Part shown: positions 36,206 through 64,000 of the stretch, piece by piece
Position numbering within the stretch: position 1 is the stretch's first letter
How the letters are laid out: each line of letters begins with the position of its first letter
Assembly: GCA_009731375.1 (NCBI GenBank)
Contig: BJOX01000078.1
Span: 411,567-475,566 of the forward strand
DNA length: 64,000 nucleotides
Direction: 5' to 3'
DNA from: Paulinella micropora
Taxonomy: Eukaryota; Cercozoa; Imbricatea; Euglyphida
The notes under the pieces: model-generated
What the model was told of the DNA's origin: nothing
Database searches by the model: none
What the model saw: the letters and a program-made list of their open reading frames with translations, nothing else
Made by a program: the position numbers and the translations under genes

Positions 36206-36870
36206 ACAACAGGTCCACAAGTCGGGCCCATGATCAATGCAGATTACAGGAGATGATCATGGGGCGGGCGTCCACCACTTGTGCGTATGCTAGACTATGT
36301 TATTGCACCTCTTGTTCTGGCTCTGAAGGTTTTCTAGACAGCTCTCTCCTCCAGCCTCCCGCGCTTGTGACTAATTGCTGGTGTTTGCTAACCCCATACT
36401 AAGACTTAGTATCACGCGTGAAGATCTATCTTGTTGCTCGAACTGGTTTCTCATTGTCACGGCGAGTTTCTCCTCCTCCTTCATCTCCCTTCTGTCTTCC
36501 TCTTCCTCCCATTGCTAGGCTAGCTCCGAAGGTTCTAGTCTGCATCGCTCACTTTCTTTCCTCCTCTCCCTTTCTTGTTGTTGTTCGATTATAGGTCACA
36601 CTCTGCTCATTCCTTCTTTCTATATTTTCTTGTTTCCGAGCTCTAGAGATCTATAGTCCCATATTTAGCAGGCTCTGGCGTCCCGTCGGCTGGAGATGAA
36701 AGTGGAAAATGAAGGCCGTAGCCACACACCATCTTGCATTTTAAGTACTTTGCTTAAGTTTTATTATTATTATTAAAATGAACAACAACAACAACAACAA
36801 CAAAAAACAACAACAACAAAACAACAACAAAAACAACAACAAAAACAACAACAAAAACAACAACACACCA
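36206..36870 (+). mobile_element. Non-LTR element, 5'-truncated (copy C)
   Basis: Begins at AGGTCCACAAGTCGGGCCC and runs through the hairpin (36216-36283), CCAGCCTCCCGCGCTTGTG, CAGGCTCTGGCGTCCCGTCG and CACACACCATCTTGCATTTT to a CAA/AAACAAC tail. It is in the same orientation as copy A. Confidence 0.85.
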
Positions 36871-37442
36871 TCTTGCATTTTAAATACTTTGTTTAAATTT
36901 TATTATTAAATTGAACAACAACAACAACAACAATGCTTGAATGCTAGGATGTAACCCCTTGCCATTTCTGACCTTGAAGGTTTCTAGACAGCTCTCTCTC
37001 TCGGCCTCCAGCGCTTGTGACTAATTGCTGGTGGCTTGCCTGCTCCAGTCGACTTGTTCGTTTCACACGCGAGCCTCTAACTTGTTGCTCAGACTGTTTT
37101 CCCATCGGCCATGGCGAGTTTCTCCTCCCCCTTCATCTTCCCTCTCTCTTCCCTCTCTCCCTTTTCAGTGGACTTGCTCCTCTCTCGAGGCTTGTCTGCG
37201 CTCCTCACCGCTTTTCCTCTTCCCCCTCTTATGTTGTTGTTTTACTATAGTGCATGCTCTTCTGCTCCGTTTTCCTCTTTCTTTATTGCTTGTCTTTGAG
37301 CTCTAGAGTCCTATAGTACAGTGAGGCATGCTCTGGCGTCCCCAGTCGGCCGGGGATGATTAGACATCTATGTCTTTAAGTGGGTTTAAGGCCGTTATCC
37401 ATGCACGATCATGCCACTGGTTTAATTACTGTAATTAAATTT

Positions 37443-37485
<43 letters not shown>
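36871..37485 (+). mobile_element. Non-LTR element, 5'-truncated
   Basis: Starts later in the 3' UTR (TCTGACCTTGAAGGTTTCTA) and passes through GACTTGCTCCTCTC, ACTATAGTGCATGCTCTTC and CCAGTCGGCCGGGGATG to GCCACTGGTTTAATTACTGT and a CAA tail. Confidence 0.8.
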
Positions 37486-37846
37486 CGGCCGTTATCCATG
37501 CACCATCATGCCACTGGTTTAATTACTGTTATTAAATTTACAACAACAACAACAACAACAGCAACAACATGCTCTGGCGTCCCGAGTCGGCCGGGGATGA
37601 TCAGACATCTACTTGTCTTTAAGTGGGTTTAAGGCCGTTATCCATGCACCATCATGCCACTACCAACTACTGGTTTAATTACTGTAATTAAATTTACAAC
37701 AACAACAACAACAACAACTATAGTGAGACATGCTCTGGCGTCCCGTGTCGGCCGGGGATGATTAGACATCTACTTGTCTTTAAGTGGGTTTAAGGCCGTT
37801 ATCCACGCACCATCATGCCACTGGTTTAATTACTGTAATTAAATTT

Positions 37847-37879
<33 letters not shown>

Positions 37880-37956
37880 TCTACTTGTCTTTAAGTGGGT
37901 TTAAAGCCCGTTATCCATGCACCATCATGCCCTTGGTTGAATTACTGTAATTATTT

Positions 37957-38007
<51 letters not shown>

Positions 38008-38030
38008 TATTATTATTATTATTATTATTA
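37486..38030 (+). repeat. Ladder of very short 3'-end copies with CAA tails
   Basis: At least four head-to-tail copies of the last 60-150 bp (GGCCGTTATCCATGCACC and GGTTTAATTACTGTAATTAA) each end in a CAA run: about 37489, 37567, 37727 and 37881. They look like successive tail-to-tail insertions or tandem duplication. Confidence 0.8.
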
Positions 38031-38285
38031 TTATTAGGGAGTACATAGGCCATCGGTCTTTTCCATGGGCTGATTGGTATAAAGCTCCTAGAGTAATGTT
38101 CTATGCCGTCACTTCCTTTATTCCACCGATTGGTGTGGAGACTTTCCTTATGGAATGGAGGACTGGATGCACATGGCCTTTTGGCTCAGCAATTGGCAGG
38201 AGATACACTATTATTATTATTATTATTATTATTAATGGAGGCACATGTCCAGGATCTGGATCGGATGCTATAGTCTGAGGAAGCC

Positions 38286-38339
<54 letters not shown>

Positions 38340-38345
38340 CATTAT
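38031..38345. repeat. Unknown short unique element between ATT repeats
   Basis: A 175-bp unique piece (38038-38210) sits between ATT repeats, followed by a 40-bp piece and more ATT. It does not match other parts of the window and I cannot assign it. Confidence 0.4.
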
Positions 38346-38369
38346 TATTATTAATATTAGTTAGATTGT

Positions 38370-39300
38370 TCTACAACAACAACAACAACAACAACACATT
38401 CCCCTCCCCTCTCTGTCTTCCTCTTCTTCTAGGTAGGCTAGCTCTCCTCGTTCTTGTCTGCCTCCCTCACTGACTTTCCTCCTCTCCCTCCCCTGTTGTT
38501 GGCCACTATAGTGCACGTCCTTTGGCTCCCTTTTCCTCTATCTATATTTATTGTTTTTGAGCCTCTGGATCATATAGTGCAGTGCGCAAGCTCTGGCGTC
38601 TCGAATCGGCGCACGGAATGACTAGATTATTATCTGGAAGTGGCGTATATCTGGGGGTATACACATACGAGCCGAAAGCCAGACACCAACTTGCCACTGA
38701 TTTAGTTAATATTATTATTAATATTAATTAGATTGTTCTACAACTGTTGTATTATTAATGTTGAATTTTACAACAACAACAACAACAATAACAACAACAA
38801 TAACAACAACAACAACAACAACAACACAACAACACACCAACAACAACAACAACAATAACAACAATAACAACAACATAATATTTAATTTGGTCGATATCCA
38901 CACTCCAACTAGTTATTGATTATTAACTTGAACAACAACAACAGCAACAACAACAACAACAACAACAACACACCATCTTGCATAAATACTTTATTTAATT
39001 ATTATTATTATGATTAAAAACAACAACAACAACAACATTATCATTAAATTTTACAACAACAACAACAACAACGTAGCCACACACCATCTTGCATTTTGAA
39101 TACTTTGTTTAAGTTTTATCATTATTATTATTAAATTCAACAACAACAACAACAACGACAACAACATAATGAATAATATTAATTAGATTGCTCTGCAACT
39201 GTTGTATTATTATCATTAAAGTTTACAACAACAACAAAAACAACAACAACAACAGTTTTATCATTATTATCAAAAACAACAACACCAACAACAACAACAA
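38370..39300 (+). mobile_element. Fragmented non-LTR 3' ends with CAA tails
   Basis: 38400-38770 matches the region after CTTCGTAGGCTAGTTCTCCT of the 40.9 kb copy and ends in ATTAGATTGTTCTACAACT. Several shorter tail fragments with CAA follow to 39300. Confidence 0.75.
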
Positions 39301-39303
39301 CAA

Positions 39304-40301
39304 CAACAACAACAAGAACAACGTTCACCCCGCAACCTTCAGCGTCTCCTCTCCAGTCACATCTGGAATTCCCGGCTTACCGACACGAAAGCTCTGGTTG
39401 ACAGTGCAGGACAAGCTTGCACAGCTCTCCTCCTCTCTGCGTACCAACTGGGTGCTCGGGCTCTTCCTTACTCAGTCCTACCGACCATCCCTGAGTTTAG
39501 CCTCTCTGATGCTGAATTCAGAGCAGCAGTCCTCACAGGTATCCCAGGTATTGCGTGCCCCGACATCCCGGAGCATGCCATCCCGTGCCACACGTGCAAC
39601 ACTGTCCTTACGAGGGAATCCTTCGTTCACCACTACATTGCACGGACATGCCATGCAGCAGCAGGTGCTGTAATCAGGCGACACGATGCGTACGTACAAT
39701 TCCTAGCTCGGTTCCTTCGTCGCTGTGGTGCACAAATCGAAATTGAACCACGCAATCTCACTCTTCGCTCGAACGAACACCCCGATCTCCGTGTGTGGTG
39801 GCTTCCCGGACAGAACTGCCCCCCGAACGCGCTTATCGATGTGTCTTTTGCCACGCCCATGGCGGAGTCAGTGGTTCGCACTGCTGGCATTGTTCCCCTT
39901 GCAACAGCAAATGCGAGGGAAAACATCAAAAGAAGGCGATACGGTGAAATGGCAACCCGACTTAACGTGTCCTTTGTCCCCTTCGTCCTTGAGCCATCAG
40001 GAGCATTAGGACGATCTGCGCTTAAGTTCCTACGTCGAGTGAAGATCTACAGAGACACTCTCTCCAGAGGCGCCTCTATCCTTCCCTCACGTACCCGGAC
40101 CCATCAGCAGCTTGATGGCAGCTTCCCGGATTCTGGTAGAGGGCTCACTGAATTTTTCGGGCAGCCTCTTCCGTTCTCGTTGCGCAATCAAATGCACGGA
40201 TTCTTGACCGTGCGCGGCAGGAAATGTGGGACACCTTCGAACCTACGGTGTTGTACTAATCGTGCCCTCTACTTGCTCTCGTATTCTCTCCTTTCTCTTT
40301 A

Positions 40302-40362
<61 letters not shown>

Positions 40363-40497
40363 ACTCACTCACTCTCTTTCTTTTCCTCTCCTCGCCCTTT
40401 TTGTGCTATCTGTGACCCTTTTGTCACAGCGCACTCGCCCCTCCTCTTTTGTGGGACTGCCTCTCCCCACTTCTCCATGCCTTCCCGACCCAGTTAG
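39304..40497 (+). pseudogene. Non-LTR retrotransposon polyprotein C-terminus with zinc finger and PD-(D/E)xK-like nuclease
   Basis: One frame is open from the preceding CAA tail to a TAG at 40495. It shows RLTDTKALVDSAGQA and GARALP, the end of an RT ORF, then CPDIPEHAIPCHTC followed by HHYIARTC (a CCHC-type finger), then PDLRVWWLPGQ, ALIDVSF and ENIKRRRYGE. This finger plus P-D, D and K order matches the restriction-like endonuclease at the C-terminus of R2-type and algal retroelements. The RT palm is missing, so the copy is 5' truncated. The last part runs into a CT microsatellite. Nuclease identity is by pattern. Confidence 0.7.
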
Positions 40498-41245
40498 CGT
40501 GCTAGTGGGTGCTCCCTCTCTCGCCGTCTTCCCTTCCGTTGGCCAGATGATTGGGCTTTTTCTCCCTTTCTCCCCTGACTCTCTTGCACGGGTTGTTAGT
40601 CCTAGGTCCACAAGTCGGGCCCATGGCAATTGCAGGTTACCTTGTGGCCATGGGGCGGGCGTCCACCACTTGTGTATGCTAGGCTATGCTACCTTGTGTC
40701 GCTTTCTCTGGCTTGAAGGTTTTCTATACAGCTCTCTCCTTCGGCCTCCAGCGCATGTGACTATTTGCTGGTGTTTGCCTACCCCATACTATGTTCTTAG
40801 TATCGCGCGTGAGCATCTAACTTTTTGCTCGGACACTGCTCTCATGGTCTTGGCGAGTCTCTACTCCTCCTTCCTCTCCCTTCTCTGTCTTCCTCTTCTC
40901 CTTCTTCGTAGGCTAGTTCTCCTCGTTCTTGTCTGCCTCTCTCACTTCCTTTCCTACTCTCCCTCCCCTGTTGTTGACCACTATAGTGCACGTCCCCTGG
41001 CTCTCTTTTCCTCTTTCTATTTTTTTTGTTTTTGAGCCTCTGGATCATATAGTGCAGTGAGCAAGCTCTGGCGTCTCGAATCGGCACGAGATGACTGGAT
41101 TATTTTCCGGAAGTGGCGTATATCTGGGGGTATACACATACGAGTCGAAAGCCACACACCAACTTGCCACTGGTTTATTAATATTGATTATTATTAATAT
41201 TAATTAGATTGCTCTGCAACCGTTGTATTAATATCATTAAATTTT

Positions 41246-41317
<72 letters not shown>
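40498..41317 (+). mobile_element. 3' UTR and CAA tail of the nuclease-bearing non-LTR copy
   Basis: Continuous with the ORF above. It contains the hairpin 40609-40674, the TACTATGTTCTTAGTATCGC and ACTATAGTGCACGTCC blocks and a 78-bp CAA tail at 41240-41317. Confidence 0.85.
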
Positions 41318-41460
41318 CATACGAGTCGAAAGCCACATACCAATTTGCCACTGGTTTAGTTAATCTTGTTTTTAATATTAATTAGATTGCTATGCAACTG
41401 TTGTATTATTATCATTAAATTTTACAAGAACAACAACAGCAACAACAACAACAACAACAG
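41318..41460 (+). repeat. Short non-LTR 3' end with CAA tail
   Basis: ACGAGTCGAAAGCCACATAC through TTAGATTGCTATGCAACTG to a CAA tail, repeating the end of the preceding copy. Confidence 0.8.
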
Positions 41461-42125
41461 CTAGCAACTACAGGAGCATTTTATTGGCCTTCTACCTGCA
41501 ATAACTGCCTTCTCTCCGGGTCCTGCTTCTCTTTGCCTGCATCACACGGCTTTCTTCATCTCATTTCTCTGTATACTCCACACTTGAGGTATTTTGTGCT
41601 TCTCTCGTACTATACTATACTGTGCTCGCACTTTTTGTCTACTCTCGGGGGCAAAGAAAACTAAGCAGACTTTAAGTGGACTTCGTACTGACACAGACGA
41701 GGGCACCGGCCCCCAGCTTCAAAAGTGGCAAAGAACGTTGGATTACCATTTTTCTAGTTTGGGCCTGACGACATATCTCAACCCAGAACACACACTTTGC
41801 TTGTTTTTTGCGTCCACCTCCATGCATGTATTTCGTCATTCATGTTGAAATCGTCAAAACAAGCGAAACAAGACTTTTCGTGATGCAACCACATGAGGCT
41901 ATCTGCCTCCCAAACCAAAACGACCTGGACATTCCACAGCGGAGCTTTGACACTGAGTATGAAAGCCAAAGCTTGACTGCCTGTACCTATTGCTATAAAT
42001 GCAGTATGATGTTGCTATGCTATCAGAGGCAAACGCGAAACTGGCTCTAATACTTCCATACCCGATATGAACATGAGTACTAACATGCGATCGTCGCTTC
42101 CCCTCTCGCATCCCTGCCCTCGCCC
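41461..42125. other. Spacer without recognised features
   Basis: About 660 bp of mixed sequence. Short open frames on both strands have no coding character that I can support. Confidence 0.5.
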
Positions 42126-42404
42126 CTCATCCTCCTCCTCCTCCTCCTCCTCCTCCTCCTCCTCCTCCTCCTCCTCCTCCTCCTCCTCCTCCTCCTCCTC
42201 CTGGGGGGGGGGGGGGGGGGGGTCCTCCTCCTCCTCCTCCTCCTCCTCCTCCTCCTCCTCCTCCTCCTCCTCCTCCTCCTCCTCCTCCTCCTCCTCCTCC
42301 TCCTCCTCCTCCTCCTCCTCCTCCTCCTCCTCCTCCTCCTCCTCCTCCTCCTCCTCCTCCTCCTCCTCCTCCTCCTCCTCCTCCTCCTCCTCCTCCTCCT
42401 CCTC
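42126..42404. repeat. CCT microsatellite with a G homopolymer
   Basis: About 275 bp of CCT interrupted once by about 20 G (42202-42222) and ending at a 10-N gap. The G run and gap suggest assembly trouble. Confidence 0.9.
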
Positions 42405-42414
42405 NNNNNNNNNN

Positions 42415-42690
42415 GTTCTGTCGGTTTATACTAGATTGTCGAATAGTCTCGAAACTCCATCTGCTTACTGGGTCCTCTGTAATGGAGGTGGGAGCTCGTT
42501 CTGCAAGGGGCGCTTTAGGAACGAGCCCTGGCCCCGCCTGGTACTAGGGAGCTTTGGTATCGCCTGTATCAGTCCCTTCCGTGCAAACATCACGGCTTAG
42601 CTGGGCATCGGGTTAATACTTTACCCACAGACTTCCTTGGTTGACGAAATCAGAAGCTCCTTTTTCTGACATTAGTCGATATCTCATCTA
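42415..42690 (+). mobile_element. ATCT-flanked short retroposon-like element, copy 2
   Basis: About 95% identical to copy 1, in the same orientation, with ATCT beginning immediately after TTAGTCGATATC. The 5' end is hidden by the gap at 42405-42414. In the first hairpin two bases differ from copy 1 and both still pair as G-U in RNA. Confidence 0.75.
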
Positions 42691-43190
<500 letters not shown>

Positions 43191-43224
43191 GTTATCTTTG
43201 TTTCTTGTAGCTGATTTTATCTAG

Positions 43225-45233
<2,009 letters not shown>

Positions 45234-45515
45234 GATGTAGCCTAATGTGCATACAACCACACCTAGCCTAGTACAGCGGACGATTCAAGATGGCAGAACT
45301 CGTACCACCCCCCCCCCNNNNNNNNNNNNNNNNNNNNNNNNNNNNNNNNNNNNNNNNNNNNNNNNNNNNNNNNNNNNNNNNNNNNNNNNNNNNNNNNNNN
45401 NNNNNNNNNNNNNNNNNNNNNNNNNNNNNNNNNNNNNNNNNNNNNNNNNNNNNNNNNNNNNNNNNNNNNNNNNNNNNNNNNNNNNNNNNNNNNNNNNNNN
45501 NNNNNNNNNNNNNNN

Positions 45516-45549
<34 letters not shown>

Positions 45550-46200
45550 TTTCCTTTCACACTCCTTTTCATCCGGCCAGTTATTTGAAAGTAGGACAAC
45601 GCTAAGTACAACAGTCGAAAAAGCTCTTTTTCAGGTGCGAAGGCCACCCAAAACCAAGGCTTTCAGGGCCAAAGCCGAAAAGTGGCACCTGAAGCCCGAA
45701 ATCTTGGGTGACGTGGGACAACGTCTTAGTAACAATCGAGGGCAGTTGTGGAATATTCAAATGCAAAATGTCTCGATTTTAAGCACCCCTTCACTGCCAA
45801 GGCTTGAGAGATGATGAGAATCAAAATGGAAGAATATCGTTGGATTGCTTCAGACAAGACACAAGGGCTTTCAAAACAAGTTGCTCAGCATAGTCGTAAT
45901 GTCGAATGGTGACTGAGGGAAAGTAAGTTAAGAATAGAATTATTTTGCCTTGGTGGATGCCCGCCATAATTACGCGAGGAACTCTTTAAGTTGCATCGCA
46001 ACACATTTGTCAAGTACTGAGCGAAGGATCTGAGTGAGGATATATTGTCAACTTGTGACTTATGTGCGTTTTCTATTTGAGCGTCTTCAGTAATTGTCCG
46101 CGCCAGTTCCATGCAGCAATGGCTGGCGTGAACCGTACAACTGTCTGCAAATACTTGAAAACAGCGCGAATGCAAAACTTCCTTGTACAGTCAAAAGAAA
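45234..46200. other. Spacer with a gap; no supported gene
   Basis: Contains the gap 45318-45515 with C homopolymers on both sides. The following about 650 bp is ordinary mixed sequence with no recognisable frame. Confidence 0.5.
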
Positions 46201-46480
<280 letters not shown>

Positions 46481-47440
46481 GAACCCAAGAGGGTAGTCGG
46501 ATTGAATACACGTAACGACATGAGGGATCGAGTGAATCGCAAGCATTGTACTTTTGTAATAATCTTAGATCCTTATTACAATTATATTCATATTAATAGT
46601 TATTGACACTTAGTACTACGGTCACAGTAATTTTCTGGTATTCATGTCACTAACATTTTTGACTACTACTGTAGCTAATATTAATAGAAATTGATCTTTT
46701 TAGTCCTATTCACTTTAATTAAGACTATTCAACTTTCTAAGCAACGTCACCCGTGATAATCCGAGCACGGTTTCCAGTTAGATACTGTTTCCAGCCTGAG
46801 ACTTGACTAGGCAGTTGACTTCAAACGGAATTGTTTGAATTTCCCAATGCTAACAGTGACTGCCGCCCGCATGATAATTATTAGACTGTATAATATTGAA
46901 TTGCAGGTAGTGTCATTTCAAGTTCAAGCACAAAAGCTGAGTGAGTGAGGGCTGTACCATCAGTGTTTTGATCTTTCACGTTTTTCGAACGCATTTTTGA
47001 TAGGCAACTTGAACACTGTTTTATTAATAATAAATACTTGCGGCCCACTCGTTCTTCAAGTTTTGATAGTATTAATATTACTACAATAATGTGATACGTG
47101 TTCTTCAATCACTGCTCAGCAATTGCAATATCTCCGATGAGTCATCTTTACCACGTCCCTTCTAAATCTTACGCTTCCCACTTATCCCTACAAGTGGTAA
47201 GTATCCTATCATGAAAAGTTGATCAGTGAAATGAATTTGCCAAGTGAGAAAAGTAAGCTCAAAGCTGGACGATCCCGCCTGTTGCACGTAGCTAGTCACA
47301 GTCAAGAGATGGGGCTCAAGCTTGTTCTAAGTTGTCCGCATCTGAAGAGGGTTCATTCGATGATGTTTGCCCGGACAACGGTATGCGCATCGAGTCACCA
47401 TGTACATGAGTCCCGTCCAAGTCATCAGTAGACTGTGTTT
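46481..47440. other. Spacer; nothing recognised
   Basis: About 950 bp with little repeat and no coding frame that I can support on either strand. Confidence 0.5.
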
Positions 47441-47700
47441 TGCCTGAGGGTCCTTCGAAGTCTTTTTGATCTAAGATATCAATAGATAATAGGTAGGTAG
47501 GTATATAGGTAAGCAGGTAGGTGGAGAGATTGGGTGTTTTGCCAGAGTGCCTCGAAGTCTTTTTGATCTAAGATATTAGTAGGTAATAGGTAGGGCCTAC
47601 TAGGTATATAGGTAAGCAGGTAGGTGGAGATGGGATGTTTTGCCAGAGGGCCCTTCGAAGTCTTTTTGCTCTGAGATATTGCAAACCACAGTCAAGAGGC
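47441..47700. repeat. Three-copy tandem repeat of about 95 bp
   Basis: The unit TGTTTTGCCAGAG..CCTTCGAAGTCTTTTTG with a TAAGATAT and GGTAGGTA tail is present at about 47445, 47537 and 47637. It has the same build as the exon-edge repeats elsewhere (unique part plus tetranucleotide), but I cannot tie it to an exon. Confidence 0.75.
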
Positions 47701-47953
47701 GAAATCAACCGATTGTGATCTCATCGTTCTCCACTTATCTGTGTGTTATTATGATGGTGTGAAGTTATCATTAGAAATGCTACTGATCAGAGCTTTTGGA
47801 TGAGATGTCCAGCATTCTGATAAATTTCAAATAGCGATTGAGAAAAAATGAGATTTAAAAAATGATAAATTTTGCAACTTGAATGTCGTCGGCTATGTAT
47901 GATAGGTAGGTAGATAGGCAGATAGGTAAGAAGGTAGGTGGAGAGATGGACAA

Positions 47954-63911
<15,958 letters not shown>

Positions 63912-63912
63912 C

Positions 63913-63914
63913 TA

Positions 63915-63990
<76 letters not shown>

Positions 63991-64000
63991 AAGAGAGAAA
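63913..64000. repeat. GAAA repeat at the right edge
   Basis: On the minus strand this is a CTTT tract leading to the TTTAG acceptor of GPCR exon 1 in the window. The gene continues beyond the edge. Confidence 0.9.

Noticed and set aside
41594-42050. ORFs on both strands in the spacer
   Set aside because: Short, overlapping, no domain, no coherent splice partners.

Overview
This window is nuclear DNA of a microbial eukaryote. It is not bacterial: genes are split by GT-AG introns, most non-coding sequence is microsatellite (ATCT, ATT, CAA, GTA, CT, AC/AT runs), and there are LTR, non-LTR, tRNA-SINE and piggyBac-type elements. A cysteine-rich GCC2/GCC3 multi-pass membrane protein and a slime-mould-type cAMP-receptor-like GPCR suggest a protist. 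An alveolate such as a chromerid or dinoflagellate relative is my guess, not something the sequence proves. Fifteen N gaps, several with homopolymer edges, show a short-read assembly.

Layout. 1-6939 (+): the 3' part of a large cysteine-rich membrane protein gene with six exons. 7.38-7.63 kb: a piggyBac transposase relic. 7.7-16.2 kb (-): a decayed Ty1/copia retrotransposon with both LTRs. 16.5-17.5 kb (-): an unrecognised acidic-repeat gene next to the copia LTR. 17.5-25.7 kb: duplicated AT-rich repeats, SINEs and a three-unit satellite. 25.95-33.34 kb (-): a complete HAD-family hydrolase gene in 15 micro-exons. 33.5-41.4 kb: a pile of 5'-truncated non-LTR elements with CAA tails, one keeping a nuclease-domain ORF. 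42.4-45.2 kb: a structured ATCT-flanked repeat and a small NUMOD1-like gene (+). 47.95-63.91 kb (-): a GPCR gene in at least 11 small exons whose introns hold SINEs, ATCT oceans and a near-perfect 22-unit, 100-bp tandem array.

The main discovery is in the last three genes. Their exons are only about 14-110 bp and sit as islands in microsatellites, so simple ORF calling misses them. I assembled them by hand: acceptor, donor and phase agree at every joint used, and the products match known family motifs. Beside many exons lie extra partial copies of the exon edge. They follow one rule in every case I found: fragments upstream of an exon keep its 5' edge, and fragments downstream keep its 3' edge and donor. 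The 100-bp array is the extreme case, a repeated 3' edge of one GPCR exon. This points to a microsatellite-linked process that repeatedly copies exon-intron boundaries into the adjoining intron.
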